DNA of 64,000 nucleotides from Chitinophagales bacterium (GTDB lineage: Bacteria; Bacteroidota; Bacteroidia; Chitinophagales; Chitinophagaceae). Position numbers and translations under genes: made by a program. The first letter of the stretch is position 1, and the number at the start of each line of letters is the position of its first letter. The notes under the pieces were generated by a model. It saw only the letters and a program-made list of their open reading frames with translations. It made no database searches and was not told the DNA's origin. Shown here one piece after another: positions 34,612 to 42,139 of the stretch. Location: NCBI GenBank assembly GCA_017303335.1, contig JAFLBK010000001.1:1741001-1805000 (forward strand), read 5' to 3'.

Positions 34612-35268
34612 ATGTCTTTAACCAAAGAACAGATCGCACAACGCATAGCGAAAGAATTACAAGACGGTTATTATGTGAACCTGGGCATTGGCATACCCAC
34701 CCTGGTGGCCAATTATATTCCGCAAGGGATGAATGTGGTACTGCAGAGCGAGAACGGCTTGCTGGGTATGGGACCTTTCCCTTTTGAAGGTGAAGAAGAC
34801 CCCGACCTGATCAATGCGGGTAAACAAACAATCACTACGGTGCCTGGCTCCGCTTTTTTCGACAGCGCCATGAGTTTTGGAATGATCCGGGCGGGCAAGG
34901 TAGACCTCACGGTACTGGGTGCCATGGAAGTGAGCGACCAGGGCGACATTGCCAACTGGAAGATACCCGGCAAAATGGTAAAAGGCATGGGTGGGGCCAT
35001 GGACCTGGTGGCCAGCGCCAAAAACATCATCGTGGCGATGATGCACACCAATCCCAAGGGCGAAAGTAAACTCTTGCCCGAATGTACACTGCCGCTTACG
35101 GGTAAACGTTGCATCAAAAAGATCGTTACCGAAATTGCCGTGCTGGATGTAACAGATCGCGGTTTCAAATTGCTGGAAAGAGCTCCCGGCGTATCGGTGG
35201 AAGAGATCGTTTCCAAAACAGCCGGCAAGCTGGTGGTGGAGGGCGAAATACCCGAAATGACTTTCTGA
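34612..35268 (+). CDS. scoB: 3-oxoacid CoA-transferase, subunit B
   Basis: Beta subunit carrying the catalytic glutamate in LQSENGLLGMGPFP near residues 41-54, which forms the acyl-CoA intermediate. 218 residues, full length. LGIGIPTLVANYIP and MGGAMDLVASAKN are further family motifs. Last gene of the bamD-to-scoB gene run; a strong terminator follows. Confidence 0.95.
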   Translation: MSLTKEQIAQRIAKELQDGYYVNLGIGIPTLVANYIPQGMNVVLQSENGLLGMGPFPFEGEEDPDLINAGKQTITTVPGSAFFDSAMSFGMIRAGKVDLTVLGAMEVSDQGDIANWKIPGKMVKGMGGAMDLVASAKNIIVAMMHTNPKGESKLLPECTLPLTGKRCIKKIVTEIAVLDVTDRGFKLLERAPGVSVEEIVSKTAGKLVVEGEIPEMTF

Positions 35269-35292
35269 TCTCTCCAACTGTTTATAAAATCG

Positions 35293-35320
35293 AATCCCCC
35301 GGGTAAACCGGGGGATTTTT
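35293..35320 (+). terminator. Terminator after scoB
   Basis: AATCCCCCGG (35293-35302) pairs with CCGGGGGATT (35308-35317), followed by T residues. Confidence 0.9.
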
Positions 35321-35345
35321 AATGAGCAGTTAGGCTTGTTTGGCA

Positions 35346-36950
35346 TTAAGCTTTCGGAGCGGCGGCCAATATTTCCGCGTTGGCACCGCTGGCGTATTTT
35401 TCAAAATTCTTGATGAATTGCCCGGCGAGGTTCTTCGCCATTGCATCGTAGGCATCTTTATCTGTCCAGGTATTCCTCGGGTTCAGTATTTCCGATGGTA
35501 CGCCCGGGCAACTGGTAGGCATGATCATTCCAAAAACCGGGTGATCTTCAAAGCCCACATCATTCAGATCGCCATTGAGGGCGGCCGTGATCATGGCGCG
35601 GGTGTAAGCCAGTTTCATGCGGCTGCCAACACCGTAGGGTCCACCGGTCCAACCGGTATTTACCATCCACACATTCGCGTGGCTTTCATGAATCTTCTTG
35701 CCCAGCATTTCGGCATACTGCGCCGGGTGCAGGGGGAGGAAGGGGGCGCCAAAGCAGGCGCTGAAGGTTGATTTGGGCTCGGTAACGCCGGCTTCGGTAC
35801 CCGCTACCTTGGCGGTATAACCGCTGATGAACTGGTACATGGCCTGGCCGGCGGATAACTTACTGATCGGGGGCAGTACACCGTACGCATCACAGGTAAG
35901 GAAGAAGATATTCTTCGGTGTTTTACCGATTGATGGTTCCAGCGCATTGCTGATGTATGACAATGGATAACTAACGCGGGTGTTCTCGGTGATCTTTTTG
36001 CTGCTGAAATCGATCTTGCTGGTTCCGTCGATAAAGGTTACGTTCTCGACCAGCGCTCCCGGGCGGATGGCCCGGTAGATCTCCGGTTCTTTCTCTTCGC
36101 TCAGGTCGATGCATTTAGCGTAGCAACCGCCTTCGAAGTTGAATACGCTGTCATTGGTCCAGCCATGCTCATCGTCGCCAATGAGTTTGCGGTTGGGGTC
36201 GGCGCTGAGCGTTGTTTTACCGGTGCCGCTCAATCCGAAGAAGATGGCGGTATCGCCGGCGGTTCCCATATTGGCGCTGCAGTGCATGCTGAGCACATTG
36301 GCACGGGTAGGGAGCACGAAATTGAGCATGGTGAAAATGCCTTTCTTCATTTCTCCGGTATAGCCCGTTCCCCCGATGAGGATCGTCTTATGGGTGAAAC
36401 TGATTACGGCGAAATTCTCTGCACGGGTTCCGTCAACAGCCGGATCGGCCTTGAAGCCCGGGGCCTGGATGATATGCCAGTGCGGCGTGAAATCTTCCAG
36501 TTGCTGTTCTTCCGGGCGGATGAACATGTTGAAGCAGAAAAGATTGCTCCAGGGATTTTCGTTGATCACGCGGAGTTTCAGGCGGTAGGCTTCTTCGGCG
36601 CAGGCAAAACAATCGCGAACCCAGATCTCTTTATCGGCCAGGTAAGCGAGCATTTTTTCCTTGAGCTGGAAGAAGTTCTTTTCTTCGAATGGAATATTGA
36701 AATCGTTCCAGTGAACGGTATTTTCGGTGAGGGCGTCTTTAACGGTAAACTTGTCTTTGGGGCTCCGTCCGGTGAATTTACCGGTATTGATCAGCAGGGC
36801 CCCGGTGTCGTTCAATACCCCTTCGCCACGCTGAACGGTTTGTTCGGTGAGTTCGGCGGGAGAGAGCTGGTAGTGAATCTTTTTTGAGGTGGATAATCCA
36901 AGGGTTTTGAGTGCACTGGTTGGTGCAGCAAGCATGGTTGATACAGACAT
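35346..36950 (-). CDS. pckA: Phosphoenolpyruvate carboxykinase (ATP)
   Basis: Converts oxaloacetate and ATP to PEP, the entry to gluconeogenesis. 534 residues from the ATG at 36950; the longer frame from 36989 starts inside the promoter box. The P-loop GLSGTGKTTLSAD, the metal-binding GDDEHGW, the FNFEGGCYAK motif and NTGWTGGPYGVGSRM are intact. It stands alone on the minus strand, facing the scoB terminator. Confidence 0.96.
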   Translation of the reverse strand: MSVSTMLAAPTSALKTLGLSTSKKIHYQLSPAELTEQTVQRGEGVLNDTGALLINTGKFTGRSPKDKFTVKDALTENTVHWNDFNIPFEEKNFFQLKEKMLAYLADKEIWVRDCFACAEEAYRLKLRVINENPWSNLFCFNMFIRPEEQQLEDFTPHWHIIQAPGFKADPAVDGTRAENFAVISFTHKTILIGGTGYTGEMKKGIFTMLNFVLPTRANVLSMHCSANMGTAGDTAIFFGLSGTGKTTLSADPNRKLIGDDEHGWTNDSVFNFEGGCYAKCIDLSEEKEPEIYRAIRPGALVENVTFIDGTSKIDFSSKKITENTRVSYPLSYISNALEPSIGKTPKNIFFLTCDAYGVLPPISKLSAGQAMYQFISGYTAKVAGTEAGVTEPKSTFSACFGAPFLPLHPAQYAEMLGKKIHESHANVWMVNTGWTGGPYGVGSRMKLAYTRAMITAALNGDLNDVGFEDHPVFGMIMPTSCPGVPSEILNPRNTWTDKDAYDAMAKNLAGQFIKNFEKYASGANAEILAAAPKA

Positions 36951-37286
36951 AGCAAGTAGAGATTTAGGTTTACGCAATCGTTGCCGCAAAGGTAAATCAA
37001 GTCTGTATGAAGGGGGGTAAACCGGTACCCGGATATTTAAAAATGGTATGCAGGTTCAGGCTAATTATTTGCGATCATTCAAAATCGACAGGTTTTTTTA
37101 AAAAAGATTAAATAATCGCTTCCAAACCTTGAACGGCGTTAATTTTTTGAGGCCTTTGCCTGCATGAAATGTCAGGATTTTTTTTAAAACAACACCCGAT
37201 TTTGTTTCCAACCCGTTCAGAACCAAGTTCCGAAATGCCCCTACGGAAACAGCATTAAAGAGTATATTGCAGGTCAAACAGCTTGT
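36951..37286. other. Intergenic region between divergent pckA and pepP
   Basis: 336 bases. It holds the pckA -7 box (36986-36994, minus strand) and AT-rich stretches including a TTTTTTTAAAAAA run near 37095. I see no RNA gene, conserved repeat or small open frame. A TTTGCC near 37155 might belong to a weak plus-strand promoter. Confidence 0.5.
36986..36994 (-). promoter_or_regulatory. -7 promoter box for pckA
   Basis: Reads TACCTTTGC on the minus strand, 35 bases before the ATG at 36950. It rules out the upstream start at 36989. Confidence 0.7.
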
Positions 37287-38576
37287 ATGAAATATCTCCC
37301 CCTAAATCCCGAAATCTTCATTCAAAACCGTAAGCGTTTTGTGGAGCGGATGGAAAAAAACTCGATCGCCATTTTCAACAGCAACGATGAATTGCCCACC
37401 AACGGCGACCAGTTGTTCAAATTCAAACAGAATTCCGATCTGTTCTGGTTAACCGGCATCGAGCAGGAAGATACCATGCTGGTTTTATTCCCCGACAATC
37501 CCGATCCGAAATACCGGGAAGTACTGGTATTGGTTCGTCCGAACGAGCTGAAGGAAAAATGGGATGGCCACCGTCTCCGGGCCCATGAAGGAACATCCAT
37601 CTCCGGCATCAAAACGATTCTCTGGCTCGATTCACTGGAAGCGATGCTGCAGACCTGGATCCACCTGGCCGATACCATCTACCTTAATACGAACGAGAAC
37701 GACCGCAAGGCCAATTGGGTGCCCGTACGTGATTACCGGTATGCCGAAATAATGAAACAGCGGTACCCGCTGCACCAGTACAAACGCAGCGCACGGATAT
37801 TGAAAGACCTCCGCGGCATCAAAACAGCGCTGGAGGTAGATGTACTTCAAAAAGCGATCGATATCACCGACAATACTTTCCGCCGCCTGCTGAAATTCAT
37901 CAGGCCGGGCGTAATGGAATACGAGATCGAAGCAGAGATATACCATTCATTCCTGATGCAACGGGCCACCGGGCCGGGTTATGGTTCCATCATCGCCAGC
38001 GGCGATCGTGCCCGCACGCTTCATTACGTGGAGAATAACCAGGAATGCAAGGAGGGCGAATTGCTGCTCATGGATTTCGGCGCTGAGTATGGCTATTACA
38101 ATGCCGACCTTACCCGAACGGTTCCGGTGAGTGGAAAATTCAGCCGCCGGCAGAAAACGGTGTACAATGCCTGTCTGCACCTGCATCACTATGCGGCCAG
38201 TATTTTAAAACCGGGTATCAGCATCGTTGATTATACCGAGAAGATCGGTGATGAGGCCACGGTCATATTCCAGAAGATCGGCTTGCTGAAGAAATCGGAT
38301 GTGAAGAATGAAGACCCCGAGAACAGGGCCTACCGGAAATACCTCTACCATGGTATCTCGCATCACCTGGGCATCGATGTACACGACCTGGGTACACGTA
38401 CCGAACCGATCAGGGCGGGCATGCTGTTCACCATCGAACCGGGCATTTATATCGAAGAGGAACAAATGGGTGTGCGGATCGAAAATAATTTCTGGGTTAC
38501 CCGTAACGGCAATAAAGACCTGATGAAGAACATACCGATCACCGTGGAAGAGATCGAAGCACTGATGAAACGATAA
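37287..38576 (+). CDS. pepP: Xaa-Pro aminopeptidase (aminopeptidase P family)
   Basis: Dimetal M24 peptidase removing N-terminal residues before proline. 429 residues with the N-terminal creatinase-like domain and the pita-bread domain. Metal ligands are visible: Asp in LLMDFGAEYGYYNAD (two Asp), His in HGISHHLGIDVHD, Glu in FTIEPGIYI and Glu in GVRIENNFWVT. No signal peptide, so cytoplasmic. Followed by an octamer repeat element and pssA. Confidence 0.94.
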   Translation: MKYLPLNPEIFIQNRKRFVERMEKNSIAIFNSNDELPTNGDQLFKFKQNSDLFWLTGIEQEDTMLVLFPDNPDPKYREVLVLVRPNELKEKWDGHRLRAHEGTSISGIKTILWLDSLEAMLQTWIHLADTIYLNTNENDRKANWVPVRDYRYAEIMKQRYPLHQYKRSARILKDLRGIKTALEVDVLQKAIDITDNTFRRLLKFIRPGVMEYEIEAEIYHSFLMQRATGPGYGSIIASGDRARTLHYVENNQECKEGELLLMDFGAEYGYYNADLTRTVPVSGKFSRRQKTVYNACLHLHHYAASILKPGISIVDYTEKIGDEATVIFQKIGLLKKSDVKNEDPENRAYRKYLYHGISHHLGIDVHDLGTRTEPIRAGMLFTIEPGIYIEEEQMGVRIENNFWVTRNGNKDLMKNIPITVEEIEALMKR

Positions 38577-38581
38577 TTACA

Positions 38582-38678
38582 ATTTGAAGATTTGAGGATT
38601 TGAAAATTTGCAAATGAGTCATCGCCATCAAATCATCAAATCAGCATATCATCAAATCACCAAATCAACATATTAACC
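38582..38678. repeat. Octamer inverted array, copy 1 (between pepP and pssA)
   Basis: Left arm 38582-38613: four 8-base units of the form ATTTGANN. Right arm 38626-38673: six 8-base units of the form CANCAAAT, the inverse complement, ending with TAACC just before the pssA start. The arms can fold into a long imperfect hairpin. It occupies nearly the whole intergenic gap. Confidence 0.88.
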
Positions 38679-38681
38679 TTG

Positions 38682-39446
38682 ATGAAGCAAATCCCTAACC
38701 TGTTCACCCTTCTTAACCTGGTATTCGGCTGCCTGGCCATTACGGTTATTCTGCAGAATGGAATTGTGATACAGTACGATGCCGATGGCAGCCAGTTGAT
38801 CGATATTCCTGAGAAGATATGGATGGCTTCCCTGTTCATCGGCCTGGCTGGTATCGTTGATTTTTTAGATGGCTTTGTGGCCCGGCTTTTTAAGGCCAGT
38901 TCCGAAATGGGCAAGCAACTCGATTCCCTGGCCGATGTGGTAAGTTTCTGCGTGGCGCCCTCGATGATCCTTTACCAGTTCCTGCGTATGGGGCTTGCCC
39001 GGGAAGAAGATGGCCTGAACGCATCGGTGACCTGGCTGGTACCCGCATTTGTTCTGGCCGCCGCGGGCGCCTGGCGCCTGGCCAAGTTCAATATCGACGA
39101 ATCGCAGTCGTACGGTTTCAAGGGAGTGCCAACCCCGGCAGTGGGTTTACTGGTGGCCTCGTTTCCCCTTATTTACTGGAATAACCATACGCAGCAGGTG
39201 GTAGATATTCTTTTTAATAAATGGTTCCTCTATGCCGTCATCGCCCTGCTCAGCTGGCTGATGGTAAGCAACCTGCCCATCATGGCCCTCAAGTTCAAGG
39301 ATTACAGCCTGGGCGGTAACTGGCCCAAAATCCTACTGCTGGCCGTAGCGCTTGTGTCGGGATTCCTGTTTCACTGGCTGGCCGTTCCCATCGTGTTTAT
39401 CGTATACATTCTGTTATCTTTGCTGCTCAAAAAATCAACCTCATGA
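38682..39446 (+). CDS. pssA: CDP-diacylglycerol-serine O-phosphatidyltransferase
   Basis: Makes phosphatidylserine, the precursor of phosphatidylethanolamine. 254 residues with several membrane segments. The CDP-alcohol phosphotransferase motif is present: DGFVAR, eight residues, G, three residues, D, three residues, D (residues about 66-90). The ATG at 38682 is preferred to the TTG just before it. ATGA overlap with purS downstream. Confidence 0.93.
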   Translation: MKQIPNLFTLLNLVFGCLAITVILQNGIVIQYDADGSQLIDIPEKIWMASLFIGLAGIVDFLDGFVARLFKASSEMGKQLDSLADVVSFCVAPSMILYQFLRMGLAREEDGLNASVTWLVPAFVLAAAGAWRLAKFNIDESQSYGFKGVPTPAVGLLVASFPLIYWNNHTQQVVDILFNKWFLYAVIALLSWLMVSNLPIMALKFKDYSLGGNWPKILLLAVALVSGFLFHWLAVPIVFIVYILLSLLLKKSTS

Positions 39447-39688
39447 CGTATACCGTGCAAATAAAAGTAATGCCGCTGAAAGACCTGCTCGATCCGCAAG
39501 GAAAGGCAGTAATGGGTGGTTTGCAGAACCTGGGACTGTCGAATGTTTCCGACGTACGCATCGGTAAGCACATCGATCTTCAGATCGACGCGGCCGACAA
39601 GGAGGCAGCACGTTCTGCGGCGGAGGAAGCAGCCAAAAAACTGCTCGCCAATCCGGTCATGGAAGTGTTTGAGATTACCGTAAATTGA
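39443..39688 (+). CDS. purS: Phosphoribosylformylglycinamidine synthase subunit PurS
   Basis: Small subunit of the PurL/PurQ/PurS complex of purine synthesis that bridges the glutaminase and synthetase. 81 residues; LDPQGKAVMGGLQNLG and VSDVRIGKHIDLQID match the family exactly. It overlaps pssA by 4 bases. purQ and purL are not in the window, so the partner genes must lie elsewhere. The stop codon lies within the left end of repeat copy 2. Confidence 0.93.
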   Translation: MTYTVQIKVMPLKDLLDPQGKAVMGGLQNLGLSNVSDVRIGKHIDLQIDAADKEAARSAAEEAAKKLLANPVMEVFEITVN

Positions 39689-39789
39689 TTTGAAAATTTG
39701 AAGATATGGCAATTTGAAAATTCTTTCACGTGGTATTCTTGCCGCTATTTCAATCGCTCATCTTCAAATCCCCAAATTTTCAAATTACC
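39688..39789. repeat. Octamer inverted array, copy 2 (between purS and rsmI)
   Basis: Left arm 39688-39719: ATTTGAAA, ATTTGAAG, ATATGGCA, ATTTGAAA. Right arm 39762-39785: CTTCAAAT, CCCCAAAT, TTTCAAAT, ending TACC before the rsmI start. Same 8-base period, same arm orientation and same position as copy 1, but different middle sequence (about 42 bases). Confidence 0.88.
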
Positions 39790-39795
39790 TGATTG

Positions 39796-40461
39796 ATGCT
39801 TTACATCGTTCCTTCTCCCATCGGCAACCTGGCCGATATCACATTCCGGGCTGTAGACGTGCTGAAAACCGTTGACCTGATCCTGGCCGAAGATACCCGC
39901 ACCTCTTCCATACTGCTCAATCATTACCAGGTACAGAAACCGGTTACGTCCTATCACCAGCATAACGAACATAAAGTACTGGCGCATCTTGTTGAACAAC
40001 TGGCTTCCGGTAAGAACATGGCCCTGATCACCGATGCCGGTACGCCCGGCGTGAGCGACCCCGCCTTCCTGCTGGTTCGGGAATGCATCAAGCATGACAT
40101 TGTTGTTGAATGCCTGCCCGGCGCCACGGCTTTTGTGCCGGCGCTCGTGAACAGCGGCTTGCCGATGAACAGTTTTTGTTTCGAAGGATTCCTGCCGTTG
40201 AAAAAAGGGCGGCAAACCCTGTTAAAAAAACTCGCCGAAGAGGAGCGCACCATGGTCTTTTATGAAAGCCCGATGCGGCTGGTAAAAACACTTCATGACT
40301 TCATCCAGTATTTCGGGGCCGATCGGCCATGCTGTGTGAGCCGCGAACTCAGCAAAAAATTTGAGGAAAACAAACGGGGATCCTTACAGGAAGTACACGA
40401 TCATTTCAATAACAAAGCGGTTAAAGGAGAAATTGTGATCGTTGTGCAGGGGAAAATATAG
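39796..40461 (+). CDS. rsmI: 16S rRNA 2'-O-ribose C1402 methyltransferase
   Basis: Methylates C1402 in the decoding centre. 221 residues, tetrapyrrole-methylase fold. PSPIGNLADITFRAVDVL at the N-terminus, AEDTRTSSILLNHY, ALITDAGTPGVSDPAFLLV and LPGATAFVPALVNSGLP are diagnostic. The ATG at 39796 follows the octamer repeat; the TTG at 39793 is an alternative. Terminator after the stop. Confidence 0.95.
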   Translation: MLYIVPSPIGNLADITFRAVDVLKTVDLILAEDTRTSSILLNHYQVQKPVTSYHQHNEHKVLAHLVEQLASGKNMALITDAGTPGVSDPAFLLVRECIKHDIVVECLPGATAFVPALVNSGLPMNSFCFEGFLPLKKGRQTLLKKLAEEERTMVFYESPMRLVKTLHDFIQYFGADRPCCVSRELSKKFEENKRGSLQEVHDHFNNKAVKGEIVIVVQGKI

Positions 40462-40467
40462 TTATGC

Positions 40468-40494
40468 AAAAAGGCCGGTTTGATCCGGCCTTTT
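40468..40494. terminator. Terminator after rsmI (bidirectional)
   Basis: AAAAGGCCGG (40469-40478) pairs with CCGGCCTTTT (40485-40494). A and T runs on both sides allow it to serve the convergent beta-barrel gene too. Confidence 0.88.
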
Positions 40495-40516
40495 GAAACT
40501 TTTATATCGGTAAAAC

Positions 40517-41227
40517 TTATTTCTTTTTGTTTCCTTTACCAGCAAGGTGTACCTGCAAACCGACATTCACGGGGATATAGAACCTGGAATAATCCGAAGT
40601 GTAGTCATAACCACTTCCTGTAGATGGGCGGTATTCATATGAGGTCTTGGATTTTCCATAGTTGAAGCCCACGGAAGCATAAAGGCCTACACTTGCATTG
40701 AAGAAGTGTTCATAACCGAAACTAAGGCCTGTATTCCAATCACCTTTTGGTTTGGTGGTAGTTTCGCTACTGCTGCCACCACTTGATTCACTCTTGCTCT
40801 TGCCGCCAGCTATGCCATACTGGAAATTTACCTGGGCGAATGGTTTACCCTTATTGCTTCCTCCAAAATAATAACGTGCAAGGGGGCCAATGTAAAAGGA
40901 TGGTTGCGTGTATTTACTTGTTGTGGTGGTTGAAGAACCCGTGTTGCTGCTGGTGCTCTTGGAGGAATAGAAACTTACACTGATGCCACCCCCAATTGCC
41001 AGATTATCTTGAATGAACCAGGCAATGTTGGGGTTAACACTGATCGAAAAGCTGTTTCCGTCACTGTTGTAAACAGTTGGTGTGTTCGAATACGTTGTCT
41101 TGCTGTCGCTGTTTGTATAGCTGATGCTTCCAAAGCTTACACCAACAAGTTTATCTCCTTTACTGGTTTGAGAAAAAGCCGGTAACAATGCAAAGATTCC
41201 TGCTGCGAGGAGAGAAAGTTTTTTCAT
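40517..41227 (-). CDS. Outer-membrane beta-barrel protein
   Basis: 236 residues with a signal peptide (ending AFSQ, residue 20). The rest alternates polar and aromatic residues in strands such as PSFYIGPLARYYFGG and VGLYASVGFNYGKS, consistent with a small 8-10-stranded barrel (porin/OmpX-like fold). Serine/threonine-rich loops (SSGGSSSETTTKP) are probably extracellular. The C-terminus is Lys-rich (HLAGKGNKKK), which is unusual after a terminal strand. Single gene; function unknown. Confidence 0.85.
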   Translation of the reverse strand: MKKLSLLAAGIFALLPAFSQTSKGDKLVGVSFGSISYTNSDSKTTYSNTPTVYNSDGNSFSISVNPNIAWFIQDNLAIGGGISVSFYSSKSTSSNTGSSTTTTSKYTQPSFYIGPLARYYFGGSNKGKPFAQVNFQYGIAGGKSKSESSGGSSSETTTKPKGDWNTGLSFGYEHFFNASVGLYASVGFNYGKSKTSYEYRPSTGSGYDYTSDYSRFYIPVNVGLQVHLAGKGNKKK

Positions 41228-41413
41228 AAAAACGAATTTTGGTTAAGTGTTATATGCATCCAAAATGCGGGAAATGGTGATCCGCAAAATCAAGTTTCGA
41301 TTGAAAATCAATACTTAGTTTAGTTTTAACCGAAATATGACGCGGCTAAAACGTTTTATTTTCGGTTTTATTGTGCTTCAGGATTCTGTTATTGAATCAT
41401 TCGGTATAACAGA

Positions 41414-42097
41414 TTAGTACCATGCACTAATGTTTTCCAATAACTTTCTCTGGATATTTGGTACCCAGCATACTTCCGCAGGGTATCCAACCGGTATCAG
41501 TAAAAAAGGCTTTTCATTTTCGGGCCGGTCCAGGACCTTCGATAAAAAATTCATGGGCGATGGGGTATGGGTAAGCGCTGCCAGCCCGGCCTGGTGAATG
41601 GCGGCCAGTAAAAAACCGCATGCCAGTCCAACGCTTTCGTTGGCGTAATACACATTGCCTTTCGTACCATCTGCCTTTATCTCATAACTTTTTTTGAAAA
41701 CAACGATCAGCCAGGGGGCGATCTCGAGGAATTCTTTCTGCCAGCCGGTTTGCAGGGGCGCCAGGTCGGCCAGCCATTCGGCGGGCATGCGGCCGTTATA
41801 GCTTTCATATTCTTCTTTTTCCGCTTCGATCCGTATTTGTTTTTTGATTGCCGGGTCCTGTACCGCACAAAAGGTCCAGGGTTGTTTGTGGGCGCCGCTC
41901 GGGGCGGTCGACGCCGTGCGGATAAGATCTTCGATCACCCGTTTGTCAACAGGCCTGGACGAAAAATCCCGGCAGGTGCGGCGTTGATCCATCTCCGTAT
42001 AAAAATCACGGGCCCGTTGCTGCGTTTCAGCGTCGGTATACGCTGTTCTTGTATAGGCTATAAAGGGGTAGCCATTTATCAGTTTTTGGTCGTTCAT
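41414..42097 (-). CDS. Nitroreductase family protein
   Basis: FMN-dependent NAD(P)H oxidoreductase. 227 residues. The FMN-binding start QRRTCRDFSSRPVDK, AS-TAPSGAHKQPWTF region and ESVGLACGFLLAAIHQAGLAAL are typical of the nitroreductase fold, close to the iodotyrosine-deiodinase-like branch. Physiological substrate unknown. Single gene, divergent from the M1 peptidase gene with 42 bases between starts. Confidence 0.9.
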   Translation of the reverse strand: MNDQKLINGYPFIAYTRTAYTDAETQQRARDFYTEMDQRRTCRDFSSRPVDKRVIEDLIRTASTAPSGAHKQPWTFCAVQDPAIKKQIRIEAEKEEYESYNGRMPAEWLADLAPLQTGWQKEFLEIAPWLIVVFKKSYEIKADGTKGNVYYANESVGLACGFLLAAIHQAGLAALTHTPSPMNFLSKVLDRPENEKPFLLIPVGYPAEVCWVPNIQRKLLENISAWY

Positions 42098-42139
42098 ATA
42101 CCTATTTTACCGAAATTTACCCCTATTAAATTATTTTAA

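Noticed and set aside
36951..36989. Upstream start for pckA
   Set aside because: A perfect -7 promoter box lies at 36986-36994, so this segment should be untranscribed or leader.
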